Assembly: GCA_964535575.1 (NCBI GenBank)
Contig: CAZHTC010000010.1
Coordinates: forward strand, 10,077 to 74,076
DNA: 64,000 bases
Source of the DNA: JAGPCK01 sp964535575
GTDB taxonomy: Bacteria > Bacteroidota > Bacteroidia > UKL13-3
Reading direction: 5' to 3'
In this document: positions 1 through 7,408 of the stretch, in pieces
Layout: the number at the start of each line of letters is the position of its first letter
How positions within the stretch are numbered: position 1 is the stretch's first letter
The notes under the pieces: generated by a model
The model's input: only the letters and a program-made list of their open reading frames with translations
What the model was told of the DNA's origin: nothing
The model's database searches: none
Made by a program: the position numbers and the translations under genes

Positions 1-1039
1 CTTCCTGAGTAGGTATTTTGTCTTCGTAAGCTTTTTTGAATATGCTTAAGGTAAGGTCATAAATTTTTTCAGCTTGTCCGTAGGCGCGGTCACGGTTGTA
101 TCCAATATGTTCGCTGTATACATTAATCAATCCACCGGCATTAATCAGAAAATCGGGGGCATACACCATTCCTTTGTCAAGCAACAGTTGTCCGTGTACT
201 TTTTCATCAGCCAGCTGATTGTTTGCTGCACCGGCAATTATTACACATTTCAACCGGTTAATGGTTTCGGTATTTACGCTTGCGCCCAAGGCACATGGAG
301 CATAAATATCCACTGCCTGATCGTAGATTTCGTCCATTCCTACAACGGTAGCACCCAATTTATCGGCATAGTGTTTTAGGGCACCCTGATTGATATCGGT
401 AATTACCAGTTTGGCTCCTTCTTTATGGAGGTGCTCAAGCAGGTGTCCGCCCACTTTACCTACACCCTGTACAGCTACTTTTTTGCCGCTTAAGGAATCA
501 GAACCCCAAACCTGTTTGGCCGAAGCTTTGATACCCATGTACACTCCGTAAGCAGTAACGGGCGAAGGATCTCCGCCACCGCCCATGCTTTCAGGTAAAC
601 CTACCACATGGCTGGTTTCCATGTTTATGTATTCCATATCGAGGGTGGTGGTTCCCACATCCTCGGCAGTAATGTATTTTCCGTTCAGGTTTTCTACAAA
701 ACGACCGAATTTGCGCATGAGGGCTTCGCTTTTTTGCGTAGCGGCATCGCCAATAATTACGGCTTTGGCACCACCCAGGTTAAGACCTGAAATGGCTGCT
801 TTGTAGGTCATTCCCCTCGAAAGGCGGAGCACATCGGTAATGGCTTCCACATCATTTTTGTAGGCCCACATTCTTGTTCCGCCCAATCCGGGACCCAACA
901 CCGTATTGTGAATGGCTATGATGGCACGCAGGCCTGTATGTTTATCCTGACAGAACACAAGATTCTCGTGATCATAGGTGCTTAATTGGTCGAAGAACTT
1001 TACATCTTTCAACTCCATGGCTTCTTTTAATTCAGACAT
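1..1039 (-). CDS. Glu/Leu/Phe/Val dehydrogenase, leucine dehydrogenase type (3' end cut by window edge)
   Basis: Oxidative deamination of a branched-chain amino acid with NAD+ to the 2-oxo acid and ammonia, in the cytoplasm. Reverse-strand translation from the ATG at 1039 starts MSELKEAMELKD and contains the family hallmarks: GPGLGGTRMW, the catalytic-lysine region GGAKAVI, TAEDVGT, and the Rossmann glycine loop VQGVGKVGGHL followed by an acidic residue in the VITDI strand. About 346 codons are present and the reading frame is still open at base 1, so only a short C-terminal part is missing. A TAnnTTTG-type box (TACTTTTG) lies on the minus strand at 1072-1065. The gene is divergent from the ABC exporter. 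Leucine versus valine preference cannot be told from sequence. Confidence 0.93.
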   Translation of the reverse strand, partial: MSELKEAMELKDVKFFDQLSTYDHENLVFCQDKHTGLRAIIAIHNTVLGPGLGGTRMWAYKNDVEAITDVLRLSRGMTYKAAISGLNLGGAKAVIIGDAATQKSEALMRKFGRFVENLNGKYITAEDVGTTTLDMEYINMETSHVVGLPESMGGGGDPSPVTAYGVYMGIKASAKQVWGSDSLSGKKVAVQGVGKVGGHLLEHLHKEGAKLVITDINQGALKHYADKLGATVVGMDEIYDQAVDIYAPCALGASVNTETINRLKCVIIAGAANNQLADEKVHGQLLLDKGMVYAPDFLINAGGLINVYSEHIGYNRDRAYGQAEKIYDLTLSIFKKAYEDKIPTQE

Positions 1040-1107
1040 TCTATTAATTGGGCTAAATTTGCGGCAAAAGTAAGGCTTATTTTTATTTCTGCATAGCTAA
1101 AAATCAT

Positions 1108-2907
1108 TTGAAACCACTAAGGCACTTAAGTAAATATTTCCGTAAGTATCAGGCTTATCTGTGGTGGGGTTTTGTATTTGTAACCCTTTCCAACCTGTTC
1201 GGCATTTTTCCGGCTCAGGCTGTAAGGGTGGCTTTTGATATGGTGCAGGACAACATTTTACTTTACAAATGCCTCAACGGATTCGTGATTCAGGAGGCTA
1301 TGTATGATATTTTTATCGGGGTATTATTCTTTTTTGCTGTTCTTATTTTAGGGTTCAATTTAATCAAAGGGGTGTTTATGTATTTTATGCGGCAAACCCT
1401 GGTGGTGATGTCGCGGCATATTGAATTTGACTTAAAGAATGAAATTTTCACCAAATACCAAACCCTTCCGCTGGCATTTTACCGCAGAAACAATACCGGT
1501 GACCTGATGGCCAGAATAAGTGAAGATGTGAGCAGGGTTCGCATGTATTCGGGTCCGGCTATAATGTACACCATGAACCTGATTACAACTGCCATTTTAA
1601 TCATCTGGATGATGCTTTCAGTTGATGCGGTTTTCACCTTGTATGTACTCATTCCACTGCCATTTTTATCAGTTTCCATCTATTACGTAAACAGCATTAT
1701 CAATAAAAGGAGCGATGCAATTCAGTCGCAGTTATCCTCTCTCACCTCGTATGTGCAGGAAAGTTTCTCGGGCATACGGGTAATTAAGGCTTATGGGGTG
1801 GAGCAGGCCATGCTCAGGGATTTTGAGGCTGAAACTGAAAGGTACAAACAACGAAGCATGTCGCTGGCAAAAGTAGATTCCCTGTTTTTTCCTTTAATGA
1901 TGCTGCTCATTGGGTTGAGTACGCTTATTACCGTTTATGCCGGTGGGGTAGCCGTTATTAAAGGAAGTATTTCTATGGGAAATATTGCCGAGTTTATAAT
2001 TTATGTGAATATGCTCACCTGGCCGTTTACCGCCTTGGGATGGGTTACTTCTATTGTACAAAGGGCATCGGCTTCGCAAAACAGAATTAATGAATTTTTA
2101 CAGGAACAGGAAAGTACAGATACCGGAGGGAAAAAGCCATTTGAATTTCACCGCGAAATTGCTTTCAGTGGAGTAAAATTTGCCTATTCGGCCAACGGAC
2201 GAACGGTGTTAAACGGACTTGATTTTACGTTGAAAAAAGGGGAAACATTGGCCATTATAGGTTCGACCGGAAGCGGGAAAAGTACCGTGGCATCTTTACT
2301 CACCCGCTTATACAGTGTGCGCGATGGAGCTATTCTTGTTGACGGGGAGAACATAGATGCTTTTGCTCTTGATTCCTACAGGCAGCATATGGCTTTTGTG
2401 CCGCAGGATGTGTTTCTGTTTTCGGATACAATTTTCAATAATATTGCTTTTGGATTAAGCAACGAAGAAATCCCTGATGTGAAGGAACGGGTGGTAGAGG
2501 CAGCCCGTATGGCAGCGGTTCACAACGCCATTGACGATTTTCCGGAGGGGTATGAAACCGAAATTGGCGAGCGTGGTATTTCTCTTTCCGGTGGGCAAAA
2601 GCAACGCATTTCCCTGGCCAGGGCTTTGGTGCGTAACCCCGAAATTCTGATACTGGATGATTGCCTTTCGGCAGTAGATACGGTGACCGAATCACAAATT
2701 CTGTCAAACTTTAAAACCGTGTTTAAAGGGCGTACAGTATTGATTATCAGTCATAGGGTTTCTGCCGTGCAGGGAGCCGACCAGATACTGATGATGGAAG
2801 ACGGTGCCATTGCCGAGCGGGGTACACATGCCCAATTAATGGCTATGAACGGAGCCTATGCAGCCCTTTACCAAAAGCAGCTGAGCGAAGCACACAGGAC
2901 GGCATAA
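1108..2907 (+). CDS. ABC exporter, fused permease and ATPase (MsbA/lipid-multidrug type)
   Basis: A half-transporter of 599 residues that would act as a homodimer in the inner membrane. Residues about 15-330 hold the six-helix exporter domain, with the coupling region FYRRNNTGDLMARISEDV typical of MsbA/BmrA relatives. The C-terminal ATPase has Walker A GSTGSGKST, the Q-loop FVPQDVFLFS, signature LSGGQKQR, Walker B ILILDDCLSAVD and H-loop IISHRVS. The only plausible start is TTG at 1108: the frame stays open upstream, but no ATG or GTG occurs before the conserved N-terminus. The substrate is unknown; lipid A or a similar lipid is the usual guess for the family. Confidence 0.93.
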   Translation: MKPLRHLSKYFRKYQAYLWWGFVFVTLSNLFGIFPAQAVRVAFDMVQDNILLYKCLNGFVIQEAMYDIFIGVLFFFAVLILGFNLIKGVFMYFMRQTLVVMSRHIEFDLKNEIFTKYQTLPLAFYRRNNTGDLMARISEDVSRVRMYSGPAIMYTMNLITTAILIIWMMLSVDAVFTLYVLIPLPFLSVSIYYVNSIINKRSDAIQSQLSSLTSYVQESFSGIRVIKAYGVEQAMLRDFEAETERYKQRSMSLAKVDSLFFPLMMLLIGLSTLITVYAGGVAVIKGSISMGNIAEFIIYVNMLTWPFTALGWVTSIVQRASASQNRINEFLQEQESTDTGGKKPFEFHREIAFSGVKFAYSANGRTVLNGLDFTLKKGETLAIIGSTGSGKSTVASLLTRLYSVRDGAILVDGENIDAFALDSYRQHMAFVPQDVFLFSDTIFNNIAFGLSNEEIPDVKERVVEAARMAAVHNAIDDFPEGYETEIGERGISLSGGQKQRISLARALVRNPEILILDDCLSAVDTVTESQILSNFKTVFKGRTVLIISHRVSAVQGADQILMMEDGAIAERGTHAQLMAMNGAYAALYQKQLSEAHRTA

Positions 2908-3009
2908 GCGGTGCAAAAACAGAAATGTTTGGAAATAACCTTCATCTTATTCTATCTTTACAAATGTAAAAACAAACCAACAGTGAAGTTGTAAATAATT
3001 TTAGAAACG

Positions 3010-3339
3010 ATGGAGGATTTTAACAAGAACGAGAGGCAAGAGATCTACTCTAAAAAAATCAGGGCGGGGAAACGCACGTATTTTTTTGATGTGAAGTCGA
3101 CCAGGGGCAATGATTATTTTATTACCATCACCGAAAGCACCAAGAAGCTGGAAGATGGATCTTATGTAAAGCACAAAATTTTTCTGTACAAGGAAGATTT
3201 CAACAAGTTTATTGAGGCACTGAATGAAACCGTAAATCATGTGAAGAGCGATTTGCTCCCTGAATATGATTTTGAGGAATTCAGCAGGCGCAATGCCAAT
3301 GGTACTTCCCAGTCTTCGGCAGGCGATGACGAAATCTGA
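3010..3339 (+). CDS. PUR-family nucleic-acid-binding protein (DUF3276)
   Basis: A 109-residue protein of the DUF3276 family, related in fold to eukaryotic Pur-alpha and Borrelia BpuR, which bind single-stranded DNA or RNA. The whole length from YSKKIRAGKRTYFFDVK to about residue 90 matches the family: a basic beta-strand half (RAGKRTYFFDVKSTRGNDYF) and a helix ending VNHVKSDLLPEYD. The acidic, low-complexity tail is normal for the family. A near-consensus -7 box (TATCTTTA, 2953-2960) lies 50 bases before the ATG, and a strong terminator follows the stop, so it is probably a single-gene unit. The role in Bacteroidota is unknown. Confidence 0.92.
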   Translation: MEDFNKNERQEIYSKKIRAGKRTYFFDVKSTRGNDYFITITESTKKLEDGSYVKHKIFLYKEDFNKFIEALNETVNHVKSDLLPEYDFEEFSRRNANGTSQSSAGDDEI

Positions 3340-3363
3340 TTTATAATTAAAATAAATTATTGG

Positions 3364-3395
3364 AAGCCGGTTGACCGATACAGCCGGCTTTTTTA
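3364..3395 (+). terminator. Rho-independent terminator after the PUR-family gene
   Basis: A 7-bp perfect stem AAGCCGG/CCGGCTT (3364-3370 and 3384-3390) with a 13-base loop is followed directly by a T run. It lies 25 bases after the stop codon. It also shows that the TTG at 3371, in frame with the next gene, cannot be that gene's start. Confidence 0.88.
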
Positions 3396-3412
3396 TTATT
3401 GAACCAAGTTAT

Positions 3413-4825
3413 ATGAATAAAAATCAATCGGCACTTTATACATTAATCACCGTTTTTTTCTTTTGGGGTTTTATTGCTGCATCAAACGGAATATTTATCC
3501 CGTTTTGCAAAGTGCATTTTCAGCTTTCGCAATTTCAGTCGCAGCTTATCGACCTCACTTTTTACGGAGGTTATTTTATAGGGTCGCTTATTTTATTTTT
3601 ATTCTACCGCCTGGCCGGAATGGATTTTTTAAATAAAATTGGGTACAAGCGCGGCATTATTTACGGACTTTTAATTTCAACAGCCGGGGCACTTTCTATC
3701 ATTCCTGCAGTTAATTCGGGTTCGTTTTATTTTATTCTGTGTTCGTTTTTTTTGGTAGCACTGGGTTTTTCGTTGCAACAAACGGCTTCGCAACCTTACG
3801 TAATCGCATTAGGTACACCCGAAACTGGAGCACAGCGGTTAAACTTAGCCGGTGGAGTGAATTCATTAGGTACTACCTTAGGTCCAATTTTGGTAAGTTA
3901 CTTTTTATTCGGGTCTATTTCTAATCCCAATCCGGGCGATACTTCTATAGGGGCCATAAAAGAACTATATCTTATTGTTGCATCGGTTTTTATTTTGATG
4001 GCTGTTTTTTTCTCGCTTTCCAAATTACCGGCTGTACAAAATAATGAAGCCATTGAACCCGGTGCAGGAGCCTTAAAATTTCCGCAGCTTACTTTGGGTA
4101 TGCTGGCTATTTTTATTTACGTAGGTGTGGAGGTTACCATTCAAAGCAATATGGGCGCCTTACTCAGGTTACCTGAATTTGGCGGATATGACGAGAAAAG
4201 TATCTCCCCGTTTATCTCGCTTTATTGGGGAAGTTTAATGATTGGACGCTGGACAGGTGCCGTAAGTGTTTTTAACCTGAAAGGTATTTCAAAAACATTG
4301 GCTTTGGTAATTGTTCCGTTTGTGGCATTCGCAGTGGTTTTGTATGTAAATTACCTTCACGGTTCGGACGCAGCTAAATTATTTCCCTACGCAATTTCTA
4401 TTTTGGTGATGATAGCCACTATGTTTTTTGCAGGTGATAACCAAGAAAAGGCTCTTATTGCATTTTCGTTATTGGGTTTGGTTGCCATGACTATTGGGTT
4501 ATTAACTACCGGTGAAACGGCTCTTTTCGCATTTATCAGCGGAGGCTTGGCCTGTTCGGTATTATGGCCTTGTATTTTTAGTGTGGCATTAATGGGACTG
4601 GGTAAATATGCTTCGCAGGGTTCGGCATTTTTAATTATGATGATTTTAGGAGGAGCCGTTATTCCGCCATTGCAGGGATTACTGGCCGATGCTACGGATA
4701 TTCATTCTTCGTACATCATTACGATACTTTGTTTTGCCTATCTGGCGTTTTACGGGTACCGTGTAAAAGGTATTTTGAGAAAGCAGGGGATTGAAGGCGT
4801 AACATCACAGGGAGGAGCACATTGA
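3413..4825 (+). CDS. Sugar MFS transporter, FucP/GluP family
   Basis: A 470-residue inner-membrane proton-coupled sugar symporter. The N-terminal helix FFFWGFIAASNGIFIP and the following QSQLIDLTFYGGYFIGSL are hallmarks of the L-fucose/glucose-galactose (FucP/GluP) branch of the major facilitator superfamily, and about twelve hydrophobic segments can be counted. The ATG at 3413 was chosen because the longer frame from TTG 3371 would start inside the terminator hairpin. The stop overlaps the next start (TGATG), so this gene and the lipoprotein are translationally coupled. The actual sugar is not predictable. Confidence 0.9.
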   Translation: MNKNQSALYTLITVFFFWGFIAASNGIFIPFCKVHFQLSQFQSQLIDLTFYGGYFIGSLILFLFYRLAGMDFLNKIGYKRGIIYGLLISTAGALSIIPAVNSGSFYFILCSFFLVALGFSLQQTASQPYVIALGTPETGAQRLNLAGGVNSLGTTLGPILVSYFLFGSISNPNPGDTSIGAIKELYLIVASVFILMAVFFSLSKLPAVQNNEAIEPGAGALKFPQLTLGMLAIFIYVGVEVTIQSNMGALLRLPEFGGYDEKSISPFISLYWGSLMIGRWTGAVSVFNLKGISKTLALVIVPFVAFAVVLYVNYLHGSDAAKLFPYAISILVMIATMFFAGDNQEKALIAFSLLGLVAMTIGLLTTGETALFAFISGGLACSVLWPCIFSVALMGLGKYASQGSAFLIMMILGGAVIPPLQGLLADATDIHSSYIITILCFAYLAFYGYRVKGILRKQGIEGVTSQGGAH

Positions 4826-5643
4826 TGAGGTTTCTGGCAGGAATTATTTTTCTACTTGCTATAGTTGGTTGCGGTAAAAAGGTTGAACTTACTCCGCACG
4901 AGCCTACCGTAACTTTTAACGGGCCGGCTTCAGCTGCGGTATTCAGAGGAGGAATAGTTTATTTAAATCTCCATACTCAGGCCAATGCGGGTCTTTTCAG
5001 TCTGCAGGTTTTGCATTCATTAAATGGAGCGGCCGAGGTTTCGGATACTGTTTTAATCCTTTCGGGTACCACTTTTAGCTGGCCATTTGAATACACCGTT
5101 CCTGATATAACTACTTTGCCTGCTACCATGCGTCTCTTTTTTGTGGTAACCGATTTGAACGGCAGGCAGACATCTGCATCGTTTGTTATTTCGGTTACCG
5201 ATGATCCAATTGACCTGGGAACCCTGCATAACGGAGTTGTATATAACGTACATGCAACATCAAAAAATGCGCAATGGGATTTGGTAAACAATGCAGCCAG
5301 GCAATTAGCCGATTCACTAAATTATGATTTGATGAATACCACTGCTTCCTCTGCTTCCAACATAGAAAAAGCGTGGCGGTCGCCTTTCACTTCATCTTAC
5401 ACAGAGTTTATCCGAACATCGGCAATCAGTTTTGATAATACCACTTCAAAGGAGTTGATTAATATGTGGAACAATCCGTTTTACACGCATGTTACACAGG
5501 TAAAAGAGTTGGCAGTAGGTGATTTGCTGGTGGTGTGGCTGCGAAACGGAGCATTTGGGATAATTAAAATTACGCAAATAGATGATACCACCCCGGGAGC
5601 CGATAATCAGTTTATACGATTTGTATATAAAAAACAGGAATAA
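4825..5643 (+). CDS. Predicted lipoprotein, function unknown
   Basis: A 272-residue protein with a lipoprotein signal: MRFLAGIIFLLAIVGC places the lipidated cysteine at residue 16. A beta-rich, Ig-like region follows (residues about 30-125, ending FVISVTDD), then a second domain with LADSLNYDLMN and ending LLVVWLRNGAFGIIKITQ. The ATG at 4825 overlaps the transporter's stop, and GGAGG at 4811-4815 is a good ribosome-binding site for it; a TTG three bases upstream is less likely. pfkA follows after 3 bases. Position between a sugar transporter and phosphofructokinase suggests co-expression with sugar use. No family recognised. Confidence 0.82.
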   Translation: MRFLAGIIFLLAIVGCGKKVELTPHEPTVTFNGPASAAVFRGGIVYLNLHTQANAGLFSLQVLHSLNGAAEVSDTVLILSGTTFSWPFEYTVPDITTLPATMRLFFVVTDLNGRQTSASFVISVTDDPIDLGTLHNGVVYNVHATSKNAQWDLVNNAARQLADSLNYDLMNTTASSASNIEKAWRSPFTSSYTEFIRTSAISFDNTTSKELINMWNNPFYTHVTQVKELAVGDLLVVWLRNGAFGIIKITQIDDTTPGADNQFIRFVYKKQE

Positions 5644-5646
5644 AAA

Positions 5647-6615
5647 ATGAAAAGGATAGGAGTGTTGACCTCTGGTGGAGATGCACCGGGAATGAATGCC
5701 TGCATAAGGGCAGTGGTGAGGGCCGGGCTGCATTATAATCTGGAAGTTTACGGAATAATGAATGGGTACAACGGAATGATAAACGGAGAAATGGTGAAGA
5801 TGGAGTTTTCGAGTGTGGCCAATATTATTCAACGGGGTGGAACTATATTAAAAACCTCGCGCAGCGAAGAATTTAAAACCGTTGAAGGAAGGGCTAAAGC
5901 TTATGAACATTTAAAAAGAAATAGCATTGACGGCCTGGTTGCAATTGGCGGGAATGGAACTTTTACCGGGGCCGAGATTTTTACCAAAGAACACAATATT
6001 CCTGTTATTGGTGTACCGGGTACTATCGATAATGATTTGTATGGAACTGATTATACCATAGGATTCGATACCGCGGTAAATACCGCATTGGATGCCATTG
6101 ATAAAATACGGGATACAGCAGTTTCGCACGGGCGCACTTTTTTTATCGAAGTAATGGGGCGCGATACCGGATTTATTGCATTAAGTTCGGCAGTAGCAGG
6201 AGGAGCCGAGGCAGTGCTTATACCTGAAACAGAAACCAAGTTGCATGATTTGGGTGAAATGTTTAAAGCATTTGAACAAAGCAAAAGATCGTTTTCCATT
6301 ATTGTGGTGGCCGAAGGTGATGAAGAGGGCGGAGCTTTTGAGATTCAGAAAAAGATGCTCAAGTTACATCCCGGGTTACAATCACGGGTAACCATTTTAG
6401 GTCATATTCAACGCGGGGGTTCGCCTACTGCTTTCGACCGGATTAATGCCTCGATGATGGGGACAGGGGCGGTAGATGCACTACTTGCCGGAGAACGCGA
6501 TAAAATGGTAGGTGTTGAAAATAATAAGGTAGTGCTTACTCCATTTCATGAGGCTATTTTCAAGAGGAAGCCGGTGAATGAGTATTTCCTTCATCTGGCC
6601 GAGGTGCTGAGTTAA
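5647..6615 (+). CDS. pfkA: 6-phosphofructokinase
   Basis: Phosphorylates fructose 6-phosphate to fructose 1,6-bisphosphate, the committed step of glycolysis. Its 322 residues match the usual ATP-PfkA length. Visible motifs are GGDAPGMN (10-17), PGTIDND (124-130, catalytic aspartate D128), the MGRDTG substrate loop and GHIQRGGSP. Gly104 and Gly125 at the two discriminating positions indicate ATP, not pyrophosphate, as donor. Odd point: the near-invariant GGDG loop reads GGNG (N103), replacing the aspartate that helps hold Mg-ATP. The gene is 3 bases after the lipoprotein gene. Its last 56 bases overlap the 3' end of the convergent LytTR gene. Confidence 0.94.
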   Translation: MKRIGVLTSGGDAPGMNACIRAVVRAGLHYNLEVYGIMNGYNGMINGEMVKMEFSSVANIIQRGGTILKTSRSEEFKTVEGRAKAYEHLKRNSIDGLVAIGGNGTFTGAEIFTKEHNIPVIGVPGTIDNDLYGTDYTIGFDTAVNTALDAIDKIRDTAVSHGRTFFIEVMGRDTGFIALSSAVAGGAEAVLIPETETKLHDLGEMFKAFEQSKRSFSIIVVAEGDEEGGAFEIQKKMLKLHPGLQSRVTILGHIQRGGSPTAFDRINASMMGTGAVDALLAGERDKMVGVENNKVVLTPFHEAIFKRKPVNEYFLHLAEVLS

Positions 6616-7381
6616 TCAGGTAATTTTTTACAAAAGTCATAATTTCTTTCGTGCGGTCTCCCGCTACGGCAACTTCATTTCCGTTACTCATAATTAATGA
6701 ATGGCTTCCTGTGCGCGATTGCATGGTTATATGCCTCACATTTATCAAATACGACCGGTGTATGCGCAAAAAGCCCATTTGCTCAGTGAGCATGTCTTCA
6801 AAATATTTTAACTTCTTCCCTACGTAAATTCTTCCTTTGGAGGTAGTGAAAATTTCGCTGTAAGCTCCATCGGCTTTGAAATAGATTAATTCATTTATGT
6901 CAAAAAAGTATTTTCCTTCGGACGATGGAATACAAATGCGCACCGGCTGATGCTGGGTGAGGTTGTTTTTAAGTACTTCCAGTTGCGAAGCGGTTGACTG
7001 GTAGTTTTTGGCTTTTTTAAATTTGTTAATAGCCTCTTCCAAATAGGTTATCTGAATAGGTTTGAGTAAATAATCTAAAGCCGAAAGTCTGAATGCCTGT
7101 AACGCATAATCGCTGTAGGCCGTTACGAAAATAATTTCAAAGTTGAGTTCGTCAGGTTGTAAAAAATCCATTAATTCAAGACCGCTGTTGCCCGGCATTT
7201 CAATATCCAGGAAAACTAAATCTGGTTTATGTTTTCGTATGGCGGCTACACAGGAAGTCATGTCATCGCATAATTCAACTATTTCAATATTGCTGAAATA
7301 ATCTTTTATAATAGCATGAAGAATTTCGCGTGCTCCTCTTTCGTCATCAACAATCAGGGCTTTAATGGTGGGCTCGGTCAT
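6560..7381 (-). CDS. LytTR-family response regulator
   Basis: A 273-residue DNA-binding response regulator. An N-terminal receiver domain has the acidic pair D12-D13, phospho-acceptor D59 in FLDIEMPG, and the DYLLKPI lysine. A C-terminal LytTR domain (about 155-250) ends FLRIHRSYLINVRHI and the beta-hairpin GNEVAVAGDRTKEI. The ATG at 7381 is preferred over a TTG at 7390. It begins 27 bases after the histidine kinase stop, so the two form one transcript and a cognate pair. The last ~18 residues (SAPRPDEGN...) lie beyond the LytTR fold and are encoded antisense to the end of pfkA. Confidence 0.93.
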   Translation of the reverse strand: MTEPTIKALIVDDERGAREILHAIIKDYFSNIEIVELCDDMTSCVAAIRKHKPDLVFLDIEMPGNSGLELMDFLQPDELNFEIIFVTAYSDYALQAFRLSALDYLLKPIQITYLEEAINKFKKAKNYQSTASQLEVLKNNLTQHQPVRICIPSSEGKYFFDINELIYFKADGAYSEIFTTSKGRIYVGKKLKYFEDMLTEQMGFLRIHRSYLINVRHITMQSRTGSHSLIMSNGNEVAVAGDRTKEIMTFVKNYLINSAPRPDEGNTHSPASS

Positions 7382-7408
7382 TTTATTCAATTTTGGCCTG
7401 TAATATAA

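Noticed and set aside
3371..3412. Longer N-terminus for the sugar transporter from TTG 3371
   Set aside because: The added codons lie inside the terminator hairpin and code for nothing like the family; ATG 3413 fits.
5647..6615. Pyrophosphate-dependent phosphofructokinase
   Set aside because: Gly at both discriminating positions (104 and 125) indicates ATP as donor despite N103.
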